The notes beneath the pieces are model-generated. The model saw nothing but the letters and a program-made list of their open reading frames with translations. It ran no database searches and was not told the origin of the DNA. A stretch of 64,000 bases of DNA from Dechloromonas sp. Dech2017 (GTDB lineage Bacteria; Pseudomonadota; Gammaproteobacteria; Burkholderiales; Rhodocyclaceae), in the NCBI GenBank assembly GCA_009469585.1, contig SSXW01000012.1, forward strand, positions 42,459-106,458, read 5' to 3'. Shown in pieces: positions 19,349 to 26,532 of this stretch. Both the position numbers and the translations under genes were made by a program. Position 1 is the stretch's first letter; each line of letters begins with the position of its first letter.

Positions 19349-20578
19349 ATGAGCTATTACGACCCGCTCGAGACCCGCGATCCGGAAGAGCGCGAGGCCG
19401 ATCTGATGGACAAGCTGGCCCGCCAGGTGGCGCATGCCAAAGAGACGACGCAGCATTACTTCCAGACGCTGGCCGGCATCAATCCCTACGATTGCGCGAC
19501 ACGCGAGGCGCTGGCCAGGTTGCCGCTGACCCGCAAGCGCGACCTGATCGAGCTGCAGAAGAAGACCCCGCCCTTCGGCGGCCTGAACTCGCTGGCCCGC
19601 CACAAGGCCAAGCGGGTCTTCGCGTCGCCCGGGCCGATCTACGAATTGCAGGGCATGGACATGGACCACTGGCGCATGGCCCGGGTGCTCTATGCCGCCG
19701 GCTTCCGCCATGGCGACCTGGTCCATAACTGCTTTTCCTATCACTTCACGCCCGGCGCCTTCCTGATGGAAGGCGGCGCCCGCAAGCTGGGTTGCGCGGT
19801 GTTTCCCGGCGGCGTCGGGCAGACCGAGCAGCAGGTCCAGGCGATGGCCGACCTGCGGCCGGACGGCTACGTCGGCACGCCATCCTTCCTGCGCATCATC
19901 GTCGAGAAGGCCGAGGAAATGGGCGCCGACATCGCCTCGCTGAAGAAAGCCCTGGTTTCCGGCGAGGCCCTGCCCGGCGTCACCCGCGCCTGGCTCAAGG
20001 AGCGCGGCATCACCGTCCGCCAGTGCTACGCGACGGCCGACATCGGCGCCATCGCCTACGAAACCGAGGCCGAGGAGGGACTGGTCGTCGAGGAGGAGCT
20101 GCTCGTCGAAATCGTCCGCCCCGGCACCGGCGACCCGGTCGCCACCGGCGAGGTCGGCGAGGTCGTGGTCACCAGCTTCAATCCCGACTACCCGCTGATC
20201 CGCTTCGCCACCGGCGACCTGTCGGCCATCCTGCCCGGGCGTTCGCCCTGCGGCCGCAGCAATGTCCGCCTCAAGGGCTGGATGGGCCGGGCCGACCAGA
20301 CGACCAAGGTCAAGGGCATGTTCGTGCACCCCGAGCAGGTCGCCGAGATCGCCAGCCGCCACCCAGAGGTCGGGCGCATGCGCCTGGTCGTCGACAACCC
20401 GGGCGGCCAGGATCGCATGGTGCTGCATTGCGAAATCGCCGAGGGCGGCGAGGTATTCGACAAGGCGCTGGTCAGCAGCCTGCGCGAAGTGACCAAGCTG
20501 CGCGGCGAAGTGGCTTTTGTCGGGCCCGGGGGCTTGCCCAACGACGGCAAGGTGATCGAAGATAGCCGGATCTACTGA
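19349..20578 (+). CDS. PaaK-like phenylacetate-CoA ligase family protein lacking the ATP P-loop motif
   Basis: 409 residues of the PaaK branch of ANL enzymes. I choose ATG 19349 (MSYYDPLE), preceded by GGAGA. Family features include ATADIGAIAYETE, RFATGDLSAIL, the C-terminal-domain hinge GRADQTTKVKGMFVHP, and a small AMP-binding_C_2 domain. The expected SSGTTG-type phosphate-binding motif is missing; its place is taken by FASPGPIYE (about residue 91). The enzyme may use a modified nucleotide site or act other than as a normal ligase. Position after the HAAT system and before a CaiB-like gene suggests a role in CoA chemistry of the imported acid. Confidence 0.82.
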   Translation: MSYYDPLETRDPEEREADLMDKLARQVAHAKETTQHYFQTLAGINPYDCATREALARLPLTRKRDLIELQKKTPPFGGLNSLARHKAKRVFASPGPIYELQGMDMDHWRMARVLYAAGFRHGDLVHNCFSYHFTPGAFLMEGGARKLGCAVFPGGVGQTEQQVQAMADLRPDGYVGTPSFLRIIVEKAEEMGADIASLKKALVSGEALPGVTRAWLKERGITVRQCYATADIGAIAYETEAEEGLVVEEELLVEIVRPGTGDPVATGEVGEVVVTSFNPDYPLIRFATGDLSAILPGRSPCGRSNVRLKGWMGRADQTTKVKGMFVHPEQVAEIASRHPEVGRMRLVVDNPGGQDRMVLHCEIAEGGEVFDKALVSSLREVTKLRGEVAFVGPGGLPNDGKVIEDSRIY

Positions 20579-20592
20579 CCCGGAATATTTCC

Positions 20593-21093
20593 ATGCGATT
20601 TGTCCTTCTCGCGCTGGCCTGCCTAGGCGGCGCGGCATTCGCCGCCGAGCCCCAACTCCGTCCGTCGGCCGGGCTGCTTTTCAAACAGCCGGAACTGATG
20701 CGGGCTGGCGCCTGCGTCATCTACCGCGAAGGCGGGGCCGGCTGGGTGCTGGCCGAACCGGTCTTCTACCTCAAGGGCGAAGTGCTCTCGTCAGGTGTGC
20801 AGACCCGCCACCTCGGCCAGTGCCCGGCGGTCCCCGGCAAGAACCTCGAGCAGTACAGCCGCGACGAATTCAATCGCCACGCCCTGGCCTACCCCTGCGT
20901 TGCCCCGGGCGCGGCCGAACGCGACGAGCAGATCGGCATCGTCCGCCTGCGCGTCACCGACTGGGAAACGCCGCACGCCAAAAAGGCCGAGAACGCCGGC
21001 CGCCTTTATCGCGGCATGTTCATCGAGCGCCGCCTGGAAAAAGGCCTGGAGATCGAACTGGAAGCCGATTTACTGGAGCGCTGCACCTCATGA
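20593..21093 (+). CDS. Exported protein of unknown function
   Basis: 166 residues with a clear signal peptide (MRFVLLALACLGGAAFAAEP, cleavage after AFA). The mature part has four cysteines (about 41, 76, 102, 164), possibly forming disulfides in the periplasm. No domain is recognised. The gene lies 14 bp after the PaaK-like gene and its stop overlaps the start of the CoA-transferase gene (ATGA), so it is in the same operon. Its job there is unknown. Confidence 0.8.
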   Translation: MRFVLLALACLGGAAFAAEPQLRPSAGLLFKQPELMRAGACVIYREGGAGWVLAEPVFYLKGEVLSSGVQTRHLGQCPAVPGKNLEQYSRDEFNRHALAYPCVAPGAAERDEQIGIVRLRVTDWETPHAKKAENAGRLYRGMFIERRLEKGLEIELEADLLERCTS

Positions 21094-22280
21094 GCCGGCC
21101 GGCGCCGCTCGCCGGCATCCGCGTCCTCGACCTGACCCGCCTGCTGCCCGGTCCGGTGGCGACGCTGCACCTGGCCGACCTCGGCGCCGAAGTGATCAAG
21201 ATCGAAGACCCCGGCGAGGGCGATTACGCCCGCACGCTGGGTACCGGGCAGGGCGGCGAAAATGGCCAGAGCAGCGCCTATTTCCGGATGATCAACCGCA
21301 ACAAGCTAGGCCTGGTCCTCGACCTCAAGCGGCCCGAGGGCGTCGCCGTCTTCCTCGATCTGGCCGAACAGGCCGACGTTGTCGTCGAGAGCTTCCGGCC
21401 CGGCGTCGTCGACAAGCTGGGCATCGGCTACGCCGCGGTGGCGGCGCGCAACCCGCGCATCGCCTACTGCGCTATCAGCGGCTACGGCCAGAGCGGGCCC
21501 TACCGCGACCTGGCCGGTCACGACATCAATTACCTCGGCTACGCCGGCGTGCTCGACCAGATCGGCAGCGCCGGCGGCCCGCCGGCCATCCCCAATTTCC
21601 AGATCGCCGACCTGCTCGGTGGGGCGCTGACCGGCGTCATGGGCATCCTGGCTGCCGTGGTCGACGCCCAGCGCAGCGGGCAGGGCCGCTACATCGACGT
21701 GGCGATGACCGACAGCGTGCTCGCCCACAGCTATTTCGCCATGCTTCGCCTGCACGACGCCGGCCAGTCGGCGCCGCGCGGCGCCGACCTGCTCTCCGGC
21801 GGCCTGCCCTGCTACGCCACCTACCGCTGCGCCGACGGCAAGTACATGGCGGTCGGCGCCCTCGAGGGCAAGTTCTGGCAGCGCTGCTGCGCCGTGCTCG
21901 GTCGGCCGCAATGGGTGGCGCGGCAATGGGATGGCGGGCTGCGCGACGAGATGGCCGAGTTGTTCGCCAGCCGCGAGCGCGACGAGTGGGCGGCCAGCTT
22001 CGCCGGTGTCGACTGCTGCGTGACGCCGGTGCTGAGTCCCGAAGAAGCCCTGGCCAACGAGCAGGTCGCGGCCCGCGCCATGGTCGTCGAAGCCGACGGC
22101 CTGCGCCAGTTCGCGCCGCCGCTGCAAATTTCAGATCATCCCTTCGCCGTCCATCGGCCGGCGCCCGGGGCGGGTCAGCACACCGTCGAGGTACTGGGCG
22201 CCGCCGGCTATTCTGCCGAGCGCATCGCCGCCCTGGTCGCTGCCGGCATACTCGGCCAGGGCGTGACGCCCGCCGCCTGA
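21090..22280 (+). CDS. CaiB/BaiF family (class III) CoA-transferase
   Basis: 396 residues from the ATG overlapping the previous stop. It starts with the family phrase LAGIRVLDLTRLLPGP and has GADVVVES-like and SGYGQSGPY segments. The Asp of YIDVAMTDSVLAH (about residue 205) is at the expected catalytic position. Class III enzymes move CoA between carboxylic acids. Together with the two ligases this suggests import followed by CoA-ester formation of a carboxylate. A small hairpin (CGGGCA-CAC-TGCCCG, 22282-22296) follows the stop, without a T-run. Confidence 0.9.
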   Translation: MSRPAPLAGIRVLDLTRLLPGPVATLHLADLGAEVIKIEDPGEGDYARTLGTGQGGENGQSSAYFRMINRNKLGLVLDLKRPEGVAVFLDLAEQADVVVESFRPGVVDKLGIGYAAVAARNPRIAYCAISGYGQSGPYRDLAGHDINYLGYAGVLDQIGSAGGPPAIPNFQIADLLGGALTGVMGILAAVVDAQRSGQGRYIDVAMTDSVLAHSYFAMLRLHDAGQSAPRGADLLSGGLPCYATYRCADGKYMAVGALEGKFWQRCCAVLGRPQWVARQWDGGLRDEMAELFASRERDEWAASFAGVDCCVTPVLSPEEALANEQVAARAMVVEADGLRQFAPPLQISDHPFAVHRPAPGAGQHTVEVLGAAGYSAERIAALVAAGILGQGVTPAA

Positions 22281-22338
22281 TCGGGCACACTGCCCGTCAG
22301 CGCCGGCATCCGCGCCGGCAGAACAGGAATCAGGGAAC

Positions 22339-22917
22339 ATGACCAACAACATCGAGCAACTGCTGGCCCGCATCCGCAGCCTGCAGGACGAACTGGAAGA
22401 GGAATACCGGCGCACCCGCGACGAGTGGACGCAGAAGAAGATCGAGCTGGCCGAGGAATTCCAGCGCCAGCAGCGCCGCTACAAGACCGGCCTGCTCCGC
22501 TTCCTGGTGCACAGCCGGCTGCTCGTCGTGCTCACGGCGCCGGTCATCTACGCCGGCTGGATTCCCTTTCTATTGCTCGACCTCTTCGTCAGCGTCTATC
22601 AGGCGATCTGTTTCCCGGTCTACCGCATTCCCAAGGTACGCCGGGCCGACTACCTGATCTTCGACCGCGAGGAACTGCCCTACCTGAACATCATCGAGAA
22701 ATTCAACTGCTTCTATTGCTCCTACGGCAACGGCGTCGCCGCCTATGCCCGGGAAGTGGCGGCGCGCACCGAGCAGTACTGGTGCCCGATCAAGCACGCC
22801 CGCCGGGTCAAGGCGGCGCACGATCGCTATCCGAACTTTTTCGATTTCGGCGACGCCGAAGCCTACCAGCAGGGCCTGGCTCGCCTGCGCAAGCAGTACC
22901 AGGAAAACGAGCGGTAG
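22339..22917 (+). CDS. Conserved membrane protein with coiled coil and Cys motif, unknown function
   Basis: 192 residues. A charged coiled coil (about 5-50) is followed by a long hydrophobic region (about 55-90) that may form one or two helices. A cytoplasmic-looking segment has CFYCSYGNG (about 116-124) and a further Cys in QYWCPIKHA. The three cysteines and a His could bind a metal or cofactor (inference). Termini are polar. It is convergent with the SPFH gene, stop codons 15 bp apart. I do not recognise the family function. Confidence 0.8.
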   Translation: MTNNIEQLLARIRSLQDELEEEYRRTRDEWTQKKIELAEEFQRQQRRYKTGLLRFLVHSRLLVVLTAPVIYAGWIPFLLLDLFVSVYQAICFPVYRIPKVRRADYLIFDREELPYLNIIEKFNCFYCSYGNGVAAYAREVAARTEQYWCPIKHARRVKAAHDRYPNFFDFGDAEAYQQGLARLRKQYQENER

Positions 22918-22932
22918 TTCAGCCGCCGGTCG

Positions 22933-23796
22933 TCAGGCCTTGCGGCCGAACAGGCCGCGCACGGCTTCCTGGAGATCGGCCGGCAGCACCACCAGCTTGG
23001 CGTTGTCGGCCTCGCCCAGGCGCTCCAGGGCCTTGATGTACTTTTCACCGAGCAGGTAGGACATCGGCCCGGGCTGCTCGCCGATCGCGGCCGTGACACG
23101 GCGGATCGCCTCGGCCGAGGCCTCGGCCAGCATGACCTGGGCGTTGGCGTCGCGCTTGGCCGATTCGAGTCGGGCCTCGGCTTCGAGGATGGCCGACTGC
23201 TTGGCGCCTTCCGAGCGGGTGACCACCGCCTTGCGCTCACGCTCGGCGGCGGCCTGCATTTCCATGGCCTTCTGCATCGACTGCGAGGGCTTGATGTCCT
23301 GGATCTCGACCGACTTGACGGTCAGGCCCCAGTCCACCGCCTCGTCGGCGATGCTTTCGCGCAGCCGAGCCTTGATCTTGTCGCGCGAGGACAGTGCCTC
23401 GTCGAGTTCCATCTCGCCGACGATGGAGCGCAGCGTGGTCATGATCAGGTTGCGGATGGCCTCGGAGAAATCGGTGACGCCATAGACCGCCTTGACCGGG
23501 TCGGTGACCTTGATGAAGGCGATGGCGTTGGTCAGGATCACCGCGTTGTCGCGGGTGATCACCTCCTGCTCCTGGACGTCGAGGATGATGTCCTTGGTGA
23601 CCAGCTGGTAGGCGATCTTGTCGAGGTAGGGGATGACGATGTTGAGGCCGGGGCGCAGCGTGCCGTGATACTTGCCCAGGCGTTCGACGATCCATTCCTC
23701 GCCCTGGGGCACGATGCGCACCCCCTTGGCGATGGTCACCACGACGAAGACCAGGACGGCCAGGGTGATGACGAAACCGGCGTTGTTCATGTCCAT
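22933..23796 (-). CDS. SPFH/stomatin-like protein (QmcA family)
   Basis: 287 residues: one N-terminal helix (about 6-24), an SPFH/Band-7 domain (about 27-200), then an Ala/Glu-rich coiled coil and a short C-terminal segment. GVRIVPQGEEWIVERLGKYH is the typical domain start. Such proteins oligomerise into membrane scaffolds and are usually paired with NfeD, as here (12 bp downstream of the NfeD gene in the same operon). A role in membrane stress or protease control is family knowledge; nothing specific is visible. Confidence 0.92.
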   Translation of the reverse strand: MDMNNAGFVITLAVLVFVVVTIAKGVRIVPQGEEWIVERLGKYHGTLRPGLNIVIPYLDKIAYQLVTKDIILDVQEQEVITRDNAVILTNAIAFIKVTDPVKAVYGVTDFSEAIRNLIMTTLRSIVGEMELDEALSSRDKIKARLRESIADEAVDWGLTVKSVEIQDIKPSQSMQKAMEMQAAAERERKAVVTRSEGAKQSAILEAEARLESAKRDANAQVMLAEASAEAIRRVTAAIGEQPGPMSYLLGEKYIKALERLGEADNAKLVVLPADLQEAVRGLFGRKA

Positions 23797-23808
23797 TGTG
23801 CGACCTTT

Positions 23809-24249
23809 CTAGACCTTGCTGACTTTCAGGAAACTGCCCTCGACGGCGACCACCCGGACCCGGTCGCCGGCGGCGATGGCCGTGTCGGCCAGGCACACCC
23901 ATTCGTCGGAACCGAGCACCGGCCGCTGGAAGCGCACCTTGCCGCGCTCGAAGGGGGCGACGGCGCCGACCAGCAGGCCGACTTCGCCGATCGCCTCGCC
24001 ATCGGCGGTGCCGATGCGGGTCTTGACGAAACTCTGCTTGAAGACGCGGAACCACAGCCCGACCATGGCCAGCGAGGCGGCCGTCCAGGTCGCCAGCTGG
24101 GCGGTCAGCGAGAGGTCGAAGGCGAGCGCCAGCAGGCCGACGAAGAGGGCCCCGAGGCCAAACCAGACGATGAAGAACGAGGGGATGACCAGCTCGGCGA
24201 GAATCAGCACGATGCCGCCGACGATCCAGTGCCACCATTCGAGATTCAT
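23809..24249 (-). CDS. NfeD-family membrane protein
   Basis: 146 residues. Two or three N-terminal helices (about 6-70) precede a C-terminal OB-fold of the NfeD type (about 80-143, with GEVGLLVGAVAPFERGKV). It is the short form without the ClpP-like protease domain. A strong AGGAGGAATT lies just before the ATG. First gene of the nfeD-qmcA pair; NfeD is thought to bind the SPFH partner. Confidence 0.92.
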   Translation of the reverse strand: MNLEWWHWIVGGIVLILAELVIPSFFIVWFGLGALFVGLLALAFDLSLTAQLATWTAASLAMVGLWFRVFKQSFVKTRIGTADGEAIGEVGLLVGAVAPFERGKVRFQRPVLGSDEWVCLADTAIAAGDRVRVVAVEGSFLKVSKV

Positions 24250-24310
24250 GAATTCCTCCTTGTCGGGCGAGTATTTCGGGTTTGCCCGACAGGGTCAAGG
24301 CGGATTGTGG

Positions 24311-24339
24311 AATTTACGGATTTTTCCGGTCGACCGCGG
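24311..24339 (+). repeat. Dispersed GTCGAC-core repeat, copy 4
   Basis: AATTT tract, ACGGA, T5 and the full core CCGGTCGACCGCGG. It lies in the gap between the divergent nfeD and AEC-carrier genes, ending 16 bp before the carrier ATG. Confidence 0.9.
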
Positions 24340-24355
24340 GAATTACAATGCGTCG

Positions 24356-25255
24356 ATGAATACCGCGCTGCTGCTCCTTCCCGACTTCTCGCTGATCCTG
24401 CTCGGCGCCGCCATCCGGCGCTGGATGCATCTCGGCGACCACTTCTGGAACGGCGTCGAGAAGCTGGTCTATTTCATCCTCTTCCCGGCCCTGCTGGTCA
24501 ACGCCATCGTCAAGACCAGGCTCGATTTCGGCGCCGCCTTGCCGCTGCTTGCCACCGCCTTCGCCGCAATGGCCGGCGGCATGCTGCTCGGCATCGTGCC
24601 CAACCTATTCACCCGGCTTCCGGCGCTGACCTACGCCTCGCTGTTCCAGTGCGCCTACCGCTTCAATTCCTACATCGCGCTGGCCGTCGCCGGCATGCTG
24701 TTTGGTGCCCCGGGCATCGCCACCATGGGGCTGATCGTCGGCGCCGCCGTGCCCTTCGCTAACCTGGTCTCGGTGTGGATGCTGGCCCGCCACGGCGAGG
24801 TCGGCCTGTGGCACGAAGTGGGGCGCAATCCGTTGATCTGGGGCACCGCCGCCGGCTTCCTGCTCAACCTCGCCGGCTTCGTGCCGCCGGCTCCGGTGCA
24901 GGCCTTTCTCGGCCGCCTGGCCGATGCCTCGATCGCCCTCGGCCTGATCACCGTCGGCGCCGCCCTGCGCCTGGAAGGCACGCCGGGCGTGCGCGGCTTT
25001 TCACTGTGGCTGCTCGCCGTCAAGCTGCTCGCCCTGCCGCTGATCGCCCTCGGCGTCGGCGGCTGGCTCGGCCTGAGCGGGCTGAATTTCCAGGTGGTGG
25101 TGCTGTTCGCGGCGCTGCCCACCGCCTCGTCGGCCTACATCCTGGCCATGCGCATGGGCGGCGACGGGCGCAGCGTCGCCTGGCTGATCTCGGCGACCAC
25201 CCTCGGCTCGATGCTCACCCTGCCGCTGTGGGCCGCCTGGCTGGCCGGGCGGTGA
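24356..25255 (+). CDS. AEC-family (auxin efflux carrier-like) transporter
   Basis: A 299-residue inner-membrane protein with about ten helices in the 5+5 arrangement of the AEC/bile-sodium superfamily. Visible features are KLVYFILFPALLVNAIVK (helix 2) and the discontinuous-helix segment CAYRFNSYIALAVAG. Bacterial AEC proteins export or exchange organic acids or amino acids; substrate not predictable. The ATG at 24356 has no good Shine-Dalgarno; a three-codon mini-frame starts 8 bp earlier. The open frame to 23816 is spurious. Confidence 0.87.
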   Translation: MNTALLLLPDFSLILLGAAIRRWMHLGDHFWNGVEKLVYFILFPALLVNAIVKTRLDFGAALPLLATAFAAMAGGMLLGIVPNLFTRLPALTYASLFQCAYRFNSYIALAVAGMLFGAPGIATMGLIVGAAVPFANLVSVWMLARHGEVGLWHEVGRNPLIWGTAAGFLLNLAGFVPPAPVQAFLGRLADASIALGLITVGAALRLEGTPGVRGFSLWLLAVKLLALPLIALGVGGWLGLSGLNFQVVVLFAALPTASSAYILAMRMGGDGRSVAWLISATTLGSMLTLPLWAAWLAGR

Positions 25256-25280
25256 CGCCCGCTCGTTGATGACTCGCTGA

Positions 25281-25781
25281 TTATTTCTTGGCGGCCGGCT
25301 GGCGGGCCTTGGCGGTGGCCGGCGTCTGACCGGCGACGGCGGCACTGGCCGCGGCCTGGGCGGCCTCGACGTTGTGCTCCATCTGTTCGCGCATCTGCTG
25401 CATCATCTGCCATGGCCACATCGCCGTATCCGGCAGGGGGCCGCCGGCCGGGCCGGCGAAGCCGGCTGCCTGAGCGGCCGGCTGGGGGGCAGCGGTTTCG
25501 CCGCCTTCCGGGCTCATCGACTTGGCGGCATCGGCCGCCATCTGGCCCATGGCCTGCACGGCACCGACCGTGGTGCGCTGCATTTCCAGCCCCTGGATGG
25601 TCATCTGCAGCATCGACAGGTTCATGCGCAACCAGCCTTCGACGGCCTTCATGTCCTTGATGCGCTTGTCCAGTTCCTCGACGTCGAAGGTCGGCGCGAC
25701 CATGCCCGGCAAGGTGAAGCCCATGTTCCCCCACATGTTGCGCATGAAATTCAGGGGGTCGCGTATTTGTTGGTCGGACAT
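25281..25781 (-). CDS. phaM: PhaM-family polyhydroxyalkanoate granule protein
   Basis: 166 residues. The N-terminal half (NFMRNMWGNMG, then FDVEELDKRIKDMKAVEGWL) is the PhaM signature; the C-terminus is Ala/Pro/Lys-rich (TAKARQPAAKK), like the DNA-binding tail of PhaM in Ralstonia. PhaM links PHA granules, the nucleoid and PHA synthase and helps share granules between daughter cells (family knowledge). No PHA synthase gene is nearby. A good GGAGAG RBS precedes the ATG. Confidence 0.85.
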   Translation of the reverse strand: MSDQQIRDPLNFMRNMWGNMGFTLPGMVAPTFDVEELDKRIKDMKAVEGWLRMNLSMLQMTIQGLEMQRTTVGAVQAMGQMAADAAKSMSPEGGETAAPQPAAQAAGFAGPAGGPLPDTAMWPWQMMQQMREQMEHNVEAAQAAASAAVAGQTPATAKARQPAAKK

Positions 25782-25869
25782 GCTTCTCTCCTCCGTTTTG
25801 ATGGATGTATCTTAAACCACTTCGTCATGCAAAATGCTAAATTAGCAAGCTGCTAATCAAGGGGGCGGT

Positions 25870-26532
25870 ATGTTGAAGTTGCTGGTAGTGGAGGACCATG
25901 CGCTGGTCCGCGAGGGTCTGGTGCGCATGCTCGGCCAGGTGGAAAGCGACATCGAGGTGCTCGAGGCGCCCGATTTCGAGTCGGCGCTCGTCGTCCTCGA
26001 CGGTGAGGACGAGTTCGATCTGATCCTGCTCGATCTGGCCCTGCCGGGCATCGACGGTTTTGCCGGGCTGGACATCCTGCGTCGCCGTTATCCGGCCATC
26101 CCGGTGGTCGTCGTCTCGGCTTTCGACGACACGCCGACCATCACCCGGGTCCTCAACCTGGGCGCCTCCGGTTTCATCCCCAAGGCTTTTTCCGGCGAGG
26201 CCCTGCTTGCCGCCGTGCGCGAAGTGCTCGATGGCAACATCTTCCGGCCGCGCGGCCAACCCGGCGCCCGCCTCGACGACGCCACCCCGGTGCCGCCGGC
26301 CAAGGTCAGCGTGCGGCCCAACGAAATCGGCCTGACCGATCGCCAGGGGCAGGTCCTCGGCTTGATGGTGCGCGGCTTGTCGAATCGCGACATCGCCGAC
26401 CAGCTCGGTCTGTCGGAAGGCACGGTGAAAATCCACGCGACGGCGGTTTTCAAGGCCCTTGGCGTCAACAGCCGGACCCAGGCCCTGGTCGCCGTGGCCC
26501 GCTACGGGATCGATTTCGAGAGTGTTTTCTGA
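25870..26532 (+). CDS. NarL/LuxR-family response regulator
   Basis: 220 residues: receiver domain with ED (8-9), phospho-acceptor Asp55 in LILLDLALPG and Lys in GFIPKAF; then a LuxR-type HTH (about 150-215) with GLTDRQGQVLGLMVRGLSN and SEGTVKIHATAVFKAL. RBS GGGGGCG lies before the ATG. The 3' end overlaps by 31 bp the 3' end of the convergent kinase gene, its probable partner. This tail-to-tail arrangement would let their transcripts be antisense. Confidence 0.92.
   Translation: MLKLLVVEDHALVREGLVRMLGQVESDIEVLEAPDFESALVVLDGEDEFDLILLDLALPGIDGFAGLDILRRRYPAIPVVVVSAFDDTPTITRVLNLGASGFIPKAFSGEALLAAVREVLDGNIFRPRGQPGARLDDATPVPPAKVSVRPNEIGLTDRQGQVLGLMVRGLSNRDIADQLGLSEGTVKIHATAVFKALGVNSRTQALVAVARYGIDFESVF

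Noticed and set aside
23816..24355. Upstream extension of the AEC carrier frame
   Set aside because: It is antisense to nfeD and shows no membrane or domain pattern.
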